Source of the DNA: Eubacterium multiforme
Lineage (GTDB): Bacteria; Bacillota; Clostridia; Clostridiales; Clostridiaceae
Reading direction: 5' to 3'
NCBI RefSeq assembly: GCF_030813415.1
Contig: NZ_JAUSUF010000016.1
Coordinates: forward strand, 1-44,491
Length of the DNA stretch: 44,491 bases
In this document: one piece after another, positions 1 to 8,066 of the stretch
How positions within the stretch are numbered: the first letter of the stretch is position 1
Layout: each line of letters begins with the position of its first letter
The notes under the pieces: generated by a model
What the model was told of the DNA's origin: nothing
Database searches by the model: none
The model's input: only the letters and a program-made list of their open reading frames with translations
Translations under genes and position numbers: made by a program

Positions 1-118
1 AAAGTTTAATCATACTCATAAAACTTACTTTAATAAAAAGAATTGCTGGTTCTAAATGTATTCTATATATTCTGTTCAATTTTCAAAGACCATTTTATCT
101 CGTCGCCCTCAAGCGACT
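1..118 (-). other. 16S rRNA operon leader (5' end of rrn operon)
   Basis: Read on the minus strand, this stretch holds a GTCGC/GCGAC hairpin near 102-118 followed by TCTTTGAAAATTGAACA (about 69-88), the processing and antitermination leader typically found just before clostridial 16S genes. The 16S gene itself would begin left of base 1, so only the leader is visible. A short open frame on the plus strand across 56-244 is fortuitous. Confidence 0.75.
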
Positions 119-123
119 TGCTT

Positions 124-152
124 ATCTTATCATTTAAAAACTTTGCTGTCAA
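124..152 (-). promoter_or_regulatory. rrn promoter, proximal
   Basis: On the minus strand there is a perfect -35 TTGACA (152-147), a 17-base spacer and -10 TAAGAT (129-124). It lies immediately before the rRNA leader and points out of the window to the left. Confidence 0.8.
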
Positions 153-197
153 CATTTATTTTAAAATGTTTTTTCTTGTTTCTAAAGGACGTTTTTT

Positions 198-226
198 ATC
201 TTATCATCCTCTCATGTAACTGTCAA
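198..226 (-). promoter_or_regulatory. rrn promoter, second of the tandem
   Basis: On the minus strand there is TTGACA (226-221), a 17-base spacer and TAAGAT (203-198). The -10 and spacing match the proximal promoter 74 bases away, so these are tandem promoters of one rRNA operon. Confidence 0.8.
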
Positions 227-291
227 CAACTTTTTTCTATTTAAAAGAATTAATTTGTCGAAACTCCTTTGCATCACAGATGACGTGTTTT

Positions 292-320
292 ATCTTATCA
301 TAATTTTTTTATTAATTAAA
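292..320 (-). promoter_or_regulatory. possible third rrn promoter (weak -35)
   Basis: A third TAAGAT (297-292) sits in the same TGATAAGATAAAA context as the other two, but the hexamer 17 bases upstream is TTTAAT rather than TTGACA. It could be a degenerate third copy of the tandem promoter. The AT-rich run to about 360 could serve as an UP element. Confidence 0.4.
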
Positions 321-513
321 TTATTATATTTCAATTTAATCTTATTATCTTTATTTTTCTTTAAATTATTCTCTTTTACTGTATTTTTTTTATATTGACA
401 CTCTAGGTTATGTTTCTCTTGTTTTTTGTAATATTTTGAATAATCCATGCCATTTTCACTATATTTTTATATAATATTTATATGATATACTTTTTATTAA
501 GGCGGTGATTATT

Positions 514-1191
514 ATGGGACACATCTTAAAAAATGATTGGGATCCTTTATTAAGTGGCGAATTTCAAAAAGATTACTATAAAAAAATACATAATTTTCTT
601 GCAAGAGAATATAAAACAAAAATAATATATCCTGATATGTATGATATATTTAACGCATTACACTTTACTCAATATAAAGATGTTAAAGTTGTTATTATTG
701 GGCAAGACCCTTACCATGGACCAAATCAAGCACATGGTCTTAGTTTTTCTGTTAAACCTGGAAATAAAATACCACCATCCTTACTTAACATTTATAAGGA
801 ACTTCAAAGTGATTTAGGCTGTTTTATTCCCAATAATGGATATTTAAAAAAATGGGCTGATCAAGGAGTTCTTTTGTTAAATGCAACTCTTACAGTTGAA
901 GGTGGAAAAGCTAACTCTCACCAAAAGATAGGTTGGTCAATATTTACTGATAAAGTAATTTCATTACTTAATGAAAGAGAAGATCCTATTGTATTTATAC
1001 TTTGGGGAAATAATGCTATTAAGAAAAAAGAACTAATTACGAATCCAATTCATTATATAGTTCAGTCTGTTCATCCAAGTCCTCTTTCAGCAGCAAGAGG
1101 TTTCTTTGGTAGTAAACCATTCTCAAAAACAAATGATTTCTTAGTTAAAGTAAATAAAACACCAATTGATTGGCAAATTGAAAATTTATAA
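514..1191 (+). CDS. ung: uracil-DNA glycosylase (family 1)
   Basis: This is the base-excision repair enzyme that removes uracil from DNA in the cytoplasm. The 225-residue protein has the family-1 water-activating motif [13 protein letters not shown] with its catalytic Asp, and the minor-groove loop [18 protein letters not shown] with the catalytic His. Length matches the family. A GTG at 505 is in frame, but the ribosome site AAGGCGG (499-505) overlaps it and sits 8 bases from the ATG at 514, so the ATG is the better start. It is a monocistronic plus-strand gene, divergent from the rRNA operon, and ends in a strong terminator. Confidence 0.96.
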   Translation: MGHILKNDWDPLLSGEFQKDYYKKIHNFLAREYKTKIIYPDMYDIFNALHFTQYKDVKVVIIGQDPYHGPNQAHGLSFSVKPGNKIPPSLLNIYKELQSDLGCFIPNNGYLKKWADQGVLLLNATLTVEGGKANSHQKIGWSIFTDKVISLLNEREDPIVFILWGNNAIKKKELITNPIHYIVQSVHPSPLSAARGFFGSKPFSKTNDFLVKVNKTPIDWQIENL

Positions 1192-1197
1192 AAAATA

Positions 1198-1230
1198 GAG
1201 CACATCAAAAATTAAATATTTGATGTGCTC
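1198..1230. terminator. bidirectional terminator
   Basis: The inverted repeat GAGCACATCAAA / TTTGATGTGCTC is flanked by A-rich and T-rich runs. It lies between the convergent ung and acyltransferase genes and can serve both. Confidence 0.85.
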
Positions 1231-1242
1231 TTAATTTATATT

Positions 1243-2370
1243 TTATTCTCCTACCTTAGATGGATATCTAGATAATAAAAATTTATTTGCTATATTTTTT
1301 AAATGACTAAAATTATCATTTACACCTGTTATAAATTTTGATTTTGGAATTAAAGTTATTGCATAAACAATAAATGTAGCAAGGAAAGTTGCTCCAATTG
1401 CACTTAAAATTGCATTTCCTAAAGGATTGTTTATTCCAAATCCTCTTAATGCAAATATAATTTTATATAAAGCATAAATATGAATCATATAGCCTGCATA
1501 TGAATATTTTGATACAAAGGCTATAACTGATGATGCTACCTTTTTACTTAATATATACTCTCCTATTATATAAAACATTAATATATTTGATGTTCTATAT
1601 AATATATCAAATATTAAACTATAATCTACAAGCTCAAATTGTCTTGAAAATTTATAATAAAAGGCTACAACAAAAACTCCATATATAACATATCTAAACT
1701 TATTTACTACTTTATTAAATATTTCATAGTTAAAAGCTGCATACATACCAAAAATTACATATATGCTCCAAAATAATATTGATATATTTACAAATCTCAT
1801 TTGTAAATCAGTAGGTTGTCCAAATATAAGTTTTGCCATTCCTGATTTAATTGCACTTTGATGAACTGTTATATACATAAATCCCTTTAAAATTACAAAA
1901 AATGTTCCTATTCTTATAATTTTGTTTTGTTTATGAATCCATCTTCCTATATATATTAATATTGGGAATATAAGAACCAGTCTTATAAACATCCCCATAT
2001 ACCAAAGATGAAAACATCCATTACCAGATATTGTTTCTGCAAAAAAGTTTCCTATCCTTTCTGGATTATATAATTTCATATTTATATAAGAGAAAATAAA
2101 ATATGGAATTATTAAATAAAAAATTCTATTTTTATAATATCTTTTTAAATCTAAATTTTCTTTATAACTATAAGCTGTAGTTAAACCACTTATAAATAAA
2201 AATATTGCAACACCTGGTTCTGCAATAACCATTAATGCATTTGCTAATGTTATTTGCCCTATTGGCATTGAGAAATTTGATGGTGCATTACCTAAAGCAT
2301 GCTGCATTATTACAAAAAAGAAAGCAAAAGCTCTAAGCATTTCTATTTCTTTTAATCTTTTTTTCTTCAT
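1243..2370 (-). CDS. acyltransferase-3 family membrane protein
   Basis: This 375-residue polytopic membrane protein of the acyltransferase-3 family (OafA/WecH-like) transfers acyl groups, often acetyl, to cell-surface sugars or lipids. The N-terminal helix reads EIEMLRAFAFFFVIMQHALG, which carries the family's conserved Arg and His. About ten hydrophobic helices follow, with FHLWYMGMF around residues 120-128. A GGGGGAG ribosome site lies 7 bases before the ATG. It stands alone, converging on ung. The acceptor cannot be predicted; surface polymer O-acetylation is the usual role. Confidence 0.85.
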   Translation of the reverse strand: MKKKRLKEIEMLRAFAFFFVIMQHALGNAPSNFSMPIGQITLANALMVIAEPGVAIFLFISGLTTAYSYKENLDLKRYYKNRIFYLIIPYFIFSYINMKLYNPERIGNFFAETISGNGCFHLWYMGMFIRLVLIFPILIYIGRWIHKQNKIIRIGTFFVILKGFMYITVHQSAIKSGMAKLIFGQPTDLQMRFVNISILFWSIYVIFGMYAAFNYEIFNKVVNKFRYVIYGVFVVAFYYKFSRQFELVDYSLIFDILYRTSNILMFYIIGEYILSKKVASSVIAFVSKYSYAGYMIHIYALYKIIFALRGFGINNPLGNAILSAIGATFLATFIVYAITLIPKSKFITGVNDNFSHLKNIANKFLLSRYPSKVGE

Positions 2371-2453
2371 AACACTCCCCCATTTTCATTTAAGATTATA
2401 CATTATAAATTCTATAATAAATAGGTTCTTTTAAAAATTTATTGTCTAAAAAA

Positions 2454-2476
2454 GGATGTGCACATAAAACACATCC
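2454..2476 (-). terminator. terminator-like hairpin
   Basis: GGATGTG / CACATCC hairpin preceded on the plus strand by an A-run (a U-run in minus-strand RNA). It probably ends the transcript of the small membrane protein gene that stops at 2631. Nothing coding is seen in the stretch between. Confidence 0.6.
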
Positions 2477-2630
2477 TAATATGTATATTTCTAAATTTTA
2501 AGTCCTTAATTTTAATTTACTAATTATTATATAAAAGTCCGGGTTTTTGATTTTATATTGTCCTCTTAAAATTGCTTTTTAACATAAATTGATTAAAATT
2601 TAAATTTGAATATATTTAACCTTTAAAATA

Positions 2631-2825
2631 TTATCTTTTTAATCTTTTATAAAGCACATAAGCTAAAGTTGAAATTATTCCGCAAACGCCTCCAAGTGAA
2701 AAGAATAAAGTTACTTCTCCAATAATAGCACCTAGTAATGTTCCTATTGCAACACCAAAAACTATACCTTTTGTAACTAGAGCATATTCATAATCTGTTA
2801 AATTAGCCTTTTCAAACAATTCCAT
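2631..2825 (-). CDS. small two-helix membrane protein, function unknown
   Basis: Not recognised as a named family. The 64-residue product has two hydrophobic segments rich in Gly and Ala (about 20-40 and 43-60), with a GXXXG-like pattern GVAIGTLLGAIIG and a basic C-terminus (KRLKR), so it is probably a small inner-membrane protein. The start is uncertain: AAGGAG (2833-2828) is only 2 bases from the ATG at 2825 and overlaps an in-frame GTG at 2828. A TTG at 2819 has an ideal 8-base spacing and would give a 62-residue protein. It is monocistronic. Confidence 0.6.
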   Translation of the reverse strand: MELFEKANLTDYEYALVTKGIVFGVAIGTLLGAIIGEVTLFFSLGGVCGIISTLAYVLYKRLKR

Positions 2826-3023
2826 CACTCCTTAAACCCATAATCTTACTTTTATTATAAAATATACTTCTTAATAATTCCTTAAGTAAAACTTAAATAA
2901 CACTTATTCAAAGTAAATTTATTTTAAATATTTATTAACCTGTTTCTAATTTTCTTATTAATAAGTTATTTTTATGAGTAATATGAAGCTTATTAATTTT
3001 ATGAGTTCTTGTACGTAAAAAAA

Positions 3024-3045
3024 AGCACTAACAAATGTTAGTGCT
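3024..3045 (-). terminator. terminator of the 5S-tRNA-Phe unit
   Basis: AGCACTAAC / GTTAGTGCT hairpin with an eight-base A-run on its left (a U-run in minus-strand RNA), starting only a few bases past the tRNA 3' CCA. Confidence 0.9.
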
Positions 3046-3050
3046 TTCCT

Positions 3051-3126
<76 letters not shown>

Positions 3127-3131
3127 ATACA

Positions 3132-3249
3132 AACCTAGCAACGTTCTACTCTCCCACACGGTCTCCCATGCAGTACCATCGACGCTATAGAGCTTAACTT
3201 TCCTGTTCGGAATGGAAAGGAGTGTTTCCTCTACGCCATCATCACTAGA
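3132..3249 (-). rRNA. rrf: 5S ribosomal RNA, free-standing
   Basis: The minus-strand sequence is a typical clostridial 5S rRNA: the loop C region CCATTCCGAACAGGAAAG, GTTAAGCTCTATAG, and the 3' part GTGGGAGAGTAG...GTTGCTAGG, whose end pairs with the 5' CTAG. No 23S 3' end precedes it. Instead a perfect promoter lies 11 bases upstream, so this 5S is not the tail of a full rRNA operon. Ends are set by helix I pairing and may be off by a few bases. Confidence 0.93.
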
Positions 3250-3259
3250 TACATTTCAT

Positions 3260-3288
3260 ATTATAACTAATCTTTAGTGCGGTGTCAA
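3260..3288 (-). promoter_or_regulatory. consensus promoter of the 5S-tRNA-Phe unit
   Basis: On the minus strand there is TTGACA (3288-3283), a 17-base spacer and TATAAT (3265-3260), a perfect sigma-A promoter. The predicted start site falls within a few bases of the 5S 5' end. Confidence 0.9.
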
Positions 3289-3383
3289 AGCTTTTGTTAA
3301 AAAAGTTTTATTACATTTTTAATTTTATTTTTTATATAAGTATGTAATAATTGAGTTAAATGATAGTTACAGGAGATGTTTTT

Positions 3384-4133
3384 ATGAATAATAATGAATT
3401 AGTAGATATAGAAAAGCTAGCTGAAATTCTAAGAAATAGCAACAATATTGTTTTCTTTGGTGGTGCTGGTATGAGTACTGAATCTGGAATACCAGACTTT
3501 AGAAGTGCAAATGGTTTGTATAGTGAAAAGCTAAAGATTAATTTCACTCCTGAGCAATTAGTATCTCATAGTTTTTACGTTAAATATCCAAAGGAGTTTT
3601 TTAATTTTTATAAAGAAAAACTTATATACCCTAATGCTAAACCAAACGCTGGTCACATTGCACTGGCTAAACTTGAAAAAATGGGTAAACTTAAAGCTAT
3701 AGTTACTCAAAATATAGATGGACTTCATCAAGCTGCTGGTTCTAAAAATGTTTATGAACTTCATGGATCAGTTTTAAGAAATTATTGTACTAAATGTCAT
3801 GCTTTTTATGATGAAAAGTTTATTTTAGATTCTAAAGGTATTCCAACTTGTCCAAAATGTGGTGGAATAGTTAAACCTGATGTTGTTTTATATGAGGAAG
3901 GACTAGATGAAGCTACTATTCAAGGTGCAGTTAGAGCAATATCTCAAGCTGATACTTTAATTATTGGTGGAACTTCTTTAGTTGTTTATCCAGCAGCTGG
4001 ACTTATTGATTACTTTAGAGGAAGAAATCTTGTCCTTATAAATAAGAGTTCTACTCCAGCTGATAATAAGGCTGATTTAGTTATTCATGATTCTATTGGT
4101 AAGGTATTAAGTAAAGCTGTGAAGAATCTATAA
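3384..4133 (+). CDS. cobB: Sir2-family NAD-dependent protein deacylase (intact copy)
   Basis: This cytoplasmic NAD+-dependent protein deacetylase/deacylase has 249 residues. The NAD-binding GGAGMSTESGIPDFRS is at 26-41, TQNIDGLHQAAGS and the catalytic His in ELHGS follow, then a zinc site built from CTKC and CPKC, then GGTSLVVYPAAG. AGGAG at 3371-3375 is 8 bases from the ATG at 3384, so an earlier in-frame ATG at 3360 is unlikely. From codon 31 to near the stop it is duplicated at 10191-10835. Its C-terminus (AVKNL) differs from that of the second copy (AVDLL). It is the only copy with the NAD-binding N-terminus and should be the functional one. Confidence 0.95.
   Translation: MNNNELVDIEKLAEILRNSNNIVFFGGAGMSTESGIPDFRSANGLYSEKLKINFTPEQLVSHSFYVKYPKEFFNFYKEKLIYPNAKPNAGHIALAKLEKMGKLKAIVTQNIDGLHQAAGSKNVYELHGSVLRNYCTKCHAFYDEKFILDSKGIPTCPKCGGIVKPDVVLYEEGLDEATIQGAVRAISQADTLIIGGTSLVVYPAAGLIDYFRGRNLVLINKSSTPADNKADLVIHDSIGKVLSKAVKNL
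3476..4120 (+). repeat. 645-bp direct repeat, left copy (sir2 body)
   Basis: This copy aligns without gaps to 10191-10835 (constant offset 6715). I count nine substitutions (98.6% identity): eight at third codon positions and one CTA/TTA Leu change, all synonymous. Identity stops sharply at both ends. The repeat brackets the minus-strand defence-like cassette. Confidence 0.97.
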
Positions 4134-4150
4134 CAACTTAAAAAGATAGA

Positions 4151-4193
4151 AAAGTAGATAAATTGATATAATAAACTAATTTATCTACTTTTT
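4151..4193 (+). terminator. terminator after sir2
   Basis: AAAGTAGATAAATT / AATTTATCTACTTT hairpin followed by a T-run, 17 bases past the sir2 stop. It is not shared with the truncated copy on the right, which has its own terminator. Confidence 0.85.
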
Positions 4194-4241
4194 GTATGAT
4201 TAGTTAATATATTTTGAATAATATAACATAAACATTTTTCA

Positions 4242-4517
4242 TTACAATTCAGAAGTAAAAATGAACAATAATTTATGATACTCTTGGGAAAAATGTATTA
4301 ATTCAAAAATTAGTAAAAAATATATTTGAAGTATAGCTGTATGAACATCTAAGGAAATATAAATTCTAACATCAAACTATATTAAACTTAAAAACACAGT
4401 TATCAAAATTGATATAGTGAGAATTTTTAAGAAATTATTTTTATAATGTAACTCTTTATATATAAAGATATTAAGCTCTGAATTCAAACCATAAATTATA
4501 AAAAATACTTTTGCCAT
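4242..4517 (-). pseudogene. possible broken small membrane-protein ORF
   Basis: A minus-strand ATG at 4517, preceded by GAGGTGGGA, opens a frame of 46 codons to a TAG at 4379-4377. The same frame then stays open for 44 more codons to a TAA at 4244-4242. Both halves are hydrophobic (for example ILTISILITVFLSLI and ILQIYFLLIFELIHF) with charged stretches between, as in a small membrane protein split by one nonsense codon. It lies downstream of the methyltransferase gene on the same strand. AT-rich DNA can give such frames by chance. The rest of 4194-4654 shows no other feature. Confidence 0.3.
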
Positions 4518-4654
4518 TCCCACCTCGTAGTATAAAATTTACAGTTTCAAATTGCAAACACATTAATATAACTAACTTTTATATGCTAAAATTTTTATAC
4601 TCTGCTGTAAATAATATTAACTTTTAACAAGTTTATCTACAATTTCTAAAAATA

Positions 4655-5302
4655 TTATTTCCGTATAAACAAATATGCACTCCCACTTTTTTTATATGCT
4701 TTATCAATCTTTAAACCAACTTTTTTAGCATAGTATTTTAGTTTTTCTAAATCAATCAATCCATAAAAAGCTATATTGCTTTTACTTTTTATAATCCATC
4801 CATCATAATGTCTATTGCAGTCTTTTCTAAAACTATAATTACTAAAATATGAGTTATTATACTGTGTTGACACCAAAGCTACTCCATCATCCTTTAAAAA
4901 TTTTTTTATGTTTTCAAATATCTTTATCCTTTCAGAATAAATAGGAATAGCTGATAATACATTAGTACATAGAATAAAATCATATCTAGCCTTTTTCCAT
5001 TTATTTTCATTTATTGAAAAAGCATTTATGTTTTTAAAATTATTTACATATTCTTTTATCGTAGTTCTTTCTCCGTTTATTAATTGAACTCTATTTATTT
5101 GCTCAACTGAATCAATGGAATAAACATATTTAACTTTATTGCTCAAATGTAAAGTATACCTAAGTTTTCCACATCCATAGTCTAATACAATCATATCTTT
5201 GGGTAAACCATTAATTATTTTTATTATTTCTTTATTAGGTTGTTTAACTGACTTAGCAGCATACTCACTTCTTATTATTTGCTTTTTAATCTTATAATGC
5301 AT
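4655..5302 (-). CDS. class I SAM-dependent methyltransferase, last intact gene of the cassette
   Basis: This 215-residue Rossmann-fold methyltransferase has motif I VLDYGCGKLRYT at about 39-50, an acidic ribose-binding strand YVYSIDS at about 76-82, a motif-IV-like DFILCTNVLSAIP, and a post-motif strand GVALVST. The N-terminal IIRSEYAAKSVKQPN is basic and could contact nucleic acid. No target-recognition domain or DPPY/NPPY motif is present, so it is not a classical adenine-N6 DNA methylase. The substrate is unknown: small molecule, RNA or protein are all possible. Its 5' end overlaps the membrane-protein gene by 28 bases and it has its own AAGGA site, so the two are translationally linked. 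Confidence 0.75.
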   Translation of the reverse strand: MHYKIKKQIIRSEYAAKSVKQPNKEIIKIINGLPKDMIVLDYGCGKLRYTLHLSNKVKYVYSIDSVEQINRVQLINGERTTIKEYVNNFKNINAFSINENKWKKARYDFILCTNVLSAIPIYSERIKIFENIKKFLKDDGVALVSTQYNNSYFSNYSFRKDCNRHYDGWIIKSKSNIAFYGLIDLEKLKYYAKKVGLKIDKAYKKSGSAYLFIRK

Positions 5303-6042
5303 AAAGTATTCCTTTTCTTATCTCTCTTAATTTTTTGTCCCAATTTACTATTAACAAAAAACTCTTCTATATACTTTTTTCTCTCTTCATCATCTAAAAT
5401 GGCTTTAATTTCTGATTCAGTTTTCTTTATACAAGATTTCTCTAGTAAAATATAACTAACGATTAGAAATATTAATACTAAAATTAAAAATCTTATAACT
5501 CCCAATCTACTAGAAAAAATACATATACTTAACGTGGTACTAGTTACTACTAAACCTTCAACTACTATCCAATACCAACATAAAGAATCTAAGGCCATAT
5601 TTATAAGATGCTTATCAATTTGAGGATTTTCATATCCTACATAATTATAAAAAATTTTATTCATAATTTTACTACGATTTTCTTTAATATTATTAATTGA
5701 ATTTATACTAATATTAGATCCTTCTGCTAATGGCAAAATAATATATTGTAAATCATATTTTAATCTTATTTTAAATAAATTAGATATTTTATCATGTAAC
5801 TTTATTATTCTAAAAATTAATGCTATAAAAATTGGAATTACAAATACAATTGGCAATGTAAAACTAAATAATTTTATTGATCCACTAATTTCGAAAAAAT
5901 TTTTTATCGAATTATTTATTAATTTTTTAAATTCTGGGAAACTTAAAAGTATTAAATACCATCCACAAACTAAAAATCCTAATGTAAATATCCCTATTTT
6001 ATTTAACATATCTTCATATGATTTTGAAACATTAAAAATCAT
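5275..6042 (-). CDS. four-helix membrane protein, cassette component of unknown function
   Basis: I do not recognise the family. The 255-residue protein has two N-terminal membrane helices (about 15-36 and 58-82), a mainly charged 80-residue loop (about 85-160), two further helices (about 163-187 and 190-212), and a basic, acid-mixed C-terminal tail (ILDDEERKKYIEEFF...RDKKR). Such layouts occur in membrane effectors of defence systems, but no SLATT or other known effector motif is evident. GGGAGG lies 7 bases from the ATG. It follows the helicase gene by 77 bases and overlaps the methyltransferase gene, so it is part of the same transcription unit. Confidence 0.7.
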   Translation of the reverse strand: MIFNVSKSYEDMLNKIGIFTLGFLVCGWYLILLSFPEFKKLINNSIKNFFEISGSIKLFSFTLPIVFVIPIFIALIFRIIKLHDKISNLFKIRLKYDLQYIILPLAEGSNISINSINNIKENRSKIMNKIFYNYVGYENPQIDKHLINMALDSLCWYWIVVEGLVVTSTTLSICIFSSRLGVIRFLILVLIFLIVSYILLEKSCIKKTESEIKAILDDEERKKYIEEFFVNSKLGQKIKRDKKRNTLCIIRLKSK

Positions 6043-6119
6043 TATTATCCTCCCTAAAATATAATTTAAATACTACAAATACAATAAATTTTAATATTTA
6101 TAAAATATTAATTATATTC

Positions 6120-8063
6120 TTATACATTCTCATCTATATCAATAACCTTAAATCCTTTTAATTTTAAAAAGTTGTAATCCTCATTTGAAAAACTATTAGT
6201 TTTAGGAATTCCTAAAACTAACAAATATTTTGCTCTTGAAAAACCTACATATGCTATTCTATTTTTTTCATCAATAATTTTTGTATCAAACCACTGTTTC
6301 CAATAGGAACCTGATTCACCATTTTTAGAATCTTTATAAGAAGATATAAACAATACTGCATCAAGGCTTAATCCCTTACAAGCATGAATTGTTGATATAT
6401 CATATCTAATTCTATTTGAATTACTATTAAATAAAGTTTGATTTATACTTTTTTTAGAATTTCCGCTCCTCACATTAGGTAACTTTATATTACAATCTTT
6501 CAATTCTTCAATATTTTCTATCATTAAATTAAGTAGCTCCTTTAAAACCTTTTTCCATTCTGTCCATGTTAAATCATAATTTAATAACCTTTTATCTTCT
6601 ATTAAATACTTTATTATCTTTGACACTAATAGCTTCCAACTTAAGGTATCCATATCTTCTGGTGAATAAAATTCATTAATATTTTTATGTTTACTTTCAT
6701 TAAAATAAATGCTTCTTAATGAATCACATATATTTATAAATCCTTTTTTATACTCATCTACACTTGAATTTTTATTTTCAATATATATCCCCTGAACTAG
6801 AATCTCTAATTTATTAGGTTTATCATTTGTCTTTATACCTAATAACTTGTTTTTCAATCCCCTATTTCTAACTATTATCCTAGATTCATTATGATTTAGT
6901 TCATAATTATCTATTAATTTTTCAAACTTATTTATAATAGCTTGTTCTTTATTTTGCTTATATAATAAAGCAATTAAAGGTTCACTACACTTTTCTTCTT
7001 GTTCCCCTTTAATGTTACTTTTTCTTTTTATTACATTATCACATAAGTCGACTACTTTCTGACAACTTCTATAATTTATATTTAATTCTTGTTCTTTAAA
7101 ATCACCCTTTTTAATATATTGAATTATATCATTAAGTTCAATATTTCTAAATTTATATATAGATTGATCTATATCTCCAATAAAGTGTAATGAAGAACCA
7201 CTTTCTTTTAAAATGTTTAAAATTCTAAGTTGAATATAGGATAAATCTTGGCATTCATCTATAAAAATATTAGGAAATCTCTTTGATATTACTTTTGCCT
7301 TATCTAAATTCTTACTTAAGAAACAAAAAACTATATACTCTATATCTTCATAATTAGCATATCCACTTTTCCACAGCTTAAATTTAGTTTTTTTTAAATC
7401 TTCAACTCTCCACTCCACTCCTTCTGTAATATTCTGTAAAATATTATTTCCATCCCTGAAAATATTTCCATTATAAATATATTTTTTACTTTTAATATCA
7501 AAATAATATTGGTTAGCTCTTATATGACCTAAGATTTCATATGAATACTTAGTAGAGAATATTTTCAAAAATTCAGTATTACTATCACAATCAATTATCT
7601 TTATACTTTTATCACCATTATCATTTCCTTCATATTTAATAGCTTTAGCTATAAATGGATGAGCTATATATCCATGTATCCAACTTGTAAATGTTCCCAA
7701 AAAATGTGGGTATTCAATTTTTCTATTTAAATATCCTTCAACTCTCTTCCTTATCTCATCTTCTGCTGAATTAGTAAAAGTTAATATTGCAATTCCACTA
7801 TTTTTTTTACTCCATTTATTAATTTCATAAGCACTTTTTATGCCTAAAACTTCTGTTTTCCCACTTCCTGGGCATGCCTTTAAATAAATATTCTTATTCA
7901 TATCAGACAATATATAGTCATCTTGTTCTTTATTTAAATTTTCAATGCAGCTAACTCCTTTTTTAATACATTTTTCTTTTATAATTCCATCACATAATTC
8001 AATATTATTGCACTCACTTCTTTTGCATATTTGCTTACATATCTCTGCCTTCAATTCATTCAT
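6120..8063 (-). CDS. UvrD/Rep-like superfamily 1 helicase (GajB-like)
   Basis: This 647-residue SF1A DNA helicase has all core motifs: Q-motif LNKEQ (43-47), Walker A ACPGSGKTE (63-71), LTFTNSAEDEI (94-104), Walker B IFIDECQD (266-273), FIGDIDQSIYKFR (294-306), NYRS (330-333), and near the C-terminus STIHACKGLSLDAVLF and YVGFSRAKYLLVL. The N-terminal 40 residues carry six Cys (9, 13, 18, 24, 32, 39), unusual for this family and possibly metal-binding. Its start lies 3 bases after the nuclease stop and its ribosome site GAGGAG is inside the last nuclease codons, so they are co-translated. An OLD nuclease plus UvrD helicase is the Gabija arrangement. The protein is longer than the published GajB (about 494 residues). 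Confidence 0.87.
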   Translation of the reverse strand: MNELKAEICKQICKRSECNNIELCDGIIKEKCIKKGVSCIENLNKEQDDYILSDMNKNIYLKACPGSGKTEVLGIKSAYEINKWSKKNSGIAILTFTNSAEDEIRKRVEGYLNRKIEYPHFLGTFTSWIHGYIAHPFIAKAIKYEGNDNGDKSIKIIDCDSNTEFLKIFSTKYSYEILGHIRANQYYFDIKSKKYIYNGNIFRDGNNILQNITEGVEWRVEDLKKTKFKLWKSGYANYEDIEYIVFCFLSKNLDKAKVISKRFPNIFIDECQDLSYIQLRILNILKESGSSLHFIGDIDQSIYKFRNIELNDIIQYIKKGDFKEQELNINYRSCQKVVDLCDNVIKRKSNIKGEQEEKCSEPLIALLYKQNKEQAIINKFEKLIDNYELNHNESRIIVRNRGLKNKLLGIKTNDKPNKLEILVQGIYIENKNSSVDEYKKGFINICDSLRSIYFNESKHKNINEFYSPEDMDTLSWKLLVSKIIKYLIEDKRLLNYDLTWTEWKKVLKELLNLMIENIEELKDCNIKLPNVRSGNSKKSINQTLFNSNSNRIRYDISTIHACKGLSLDAVLFISSYKDSKNGESGSYWKQWFDTKIIDEKNRIAYVGFSRAKYLLVLGIPKTNSFSNEDYNFLKLKGFKVIDIDENV

Positions 8064-8066
8064 AAC

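Noticed and set aside
56..244. A 62-codon plus-strand open frame
   Set aside because: It lies across the rRNA leader and two minus-strand rrn promoters and has no ribosome site; the sequence is fully explained by these.
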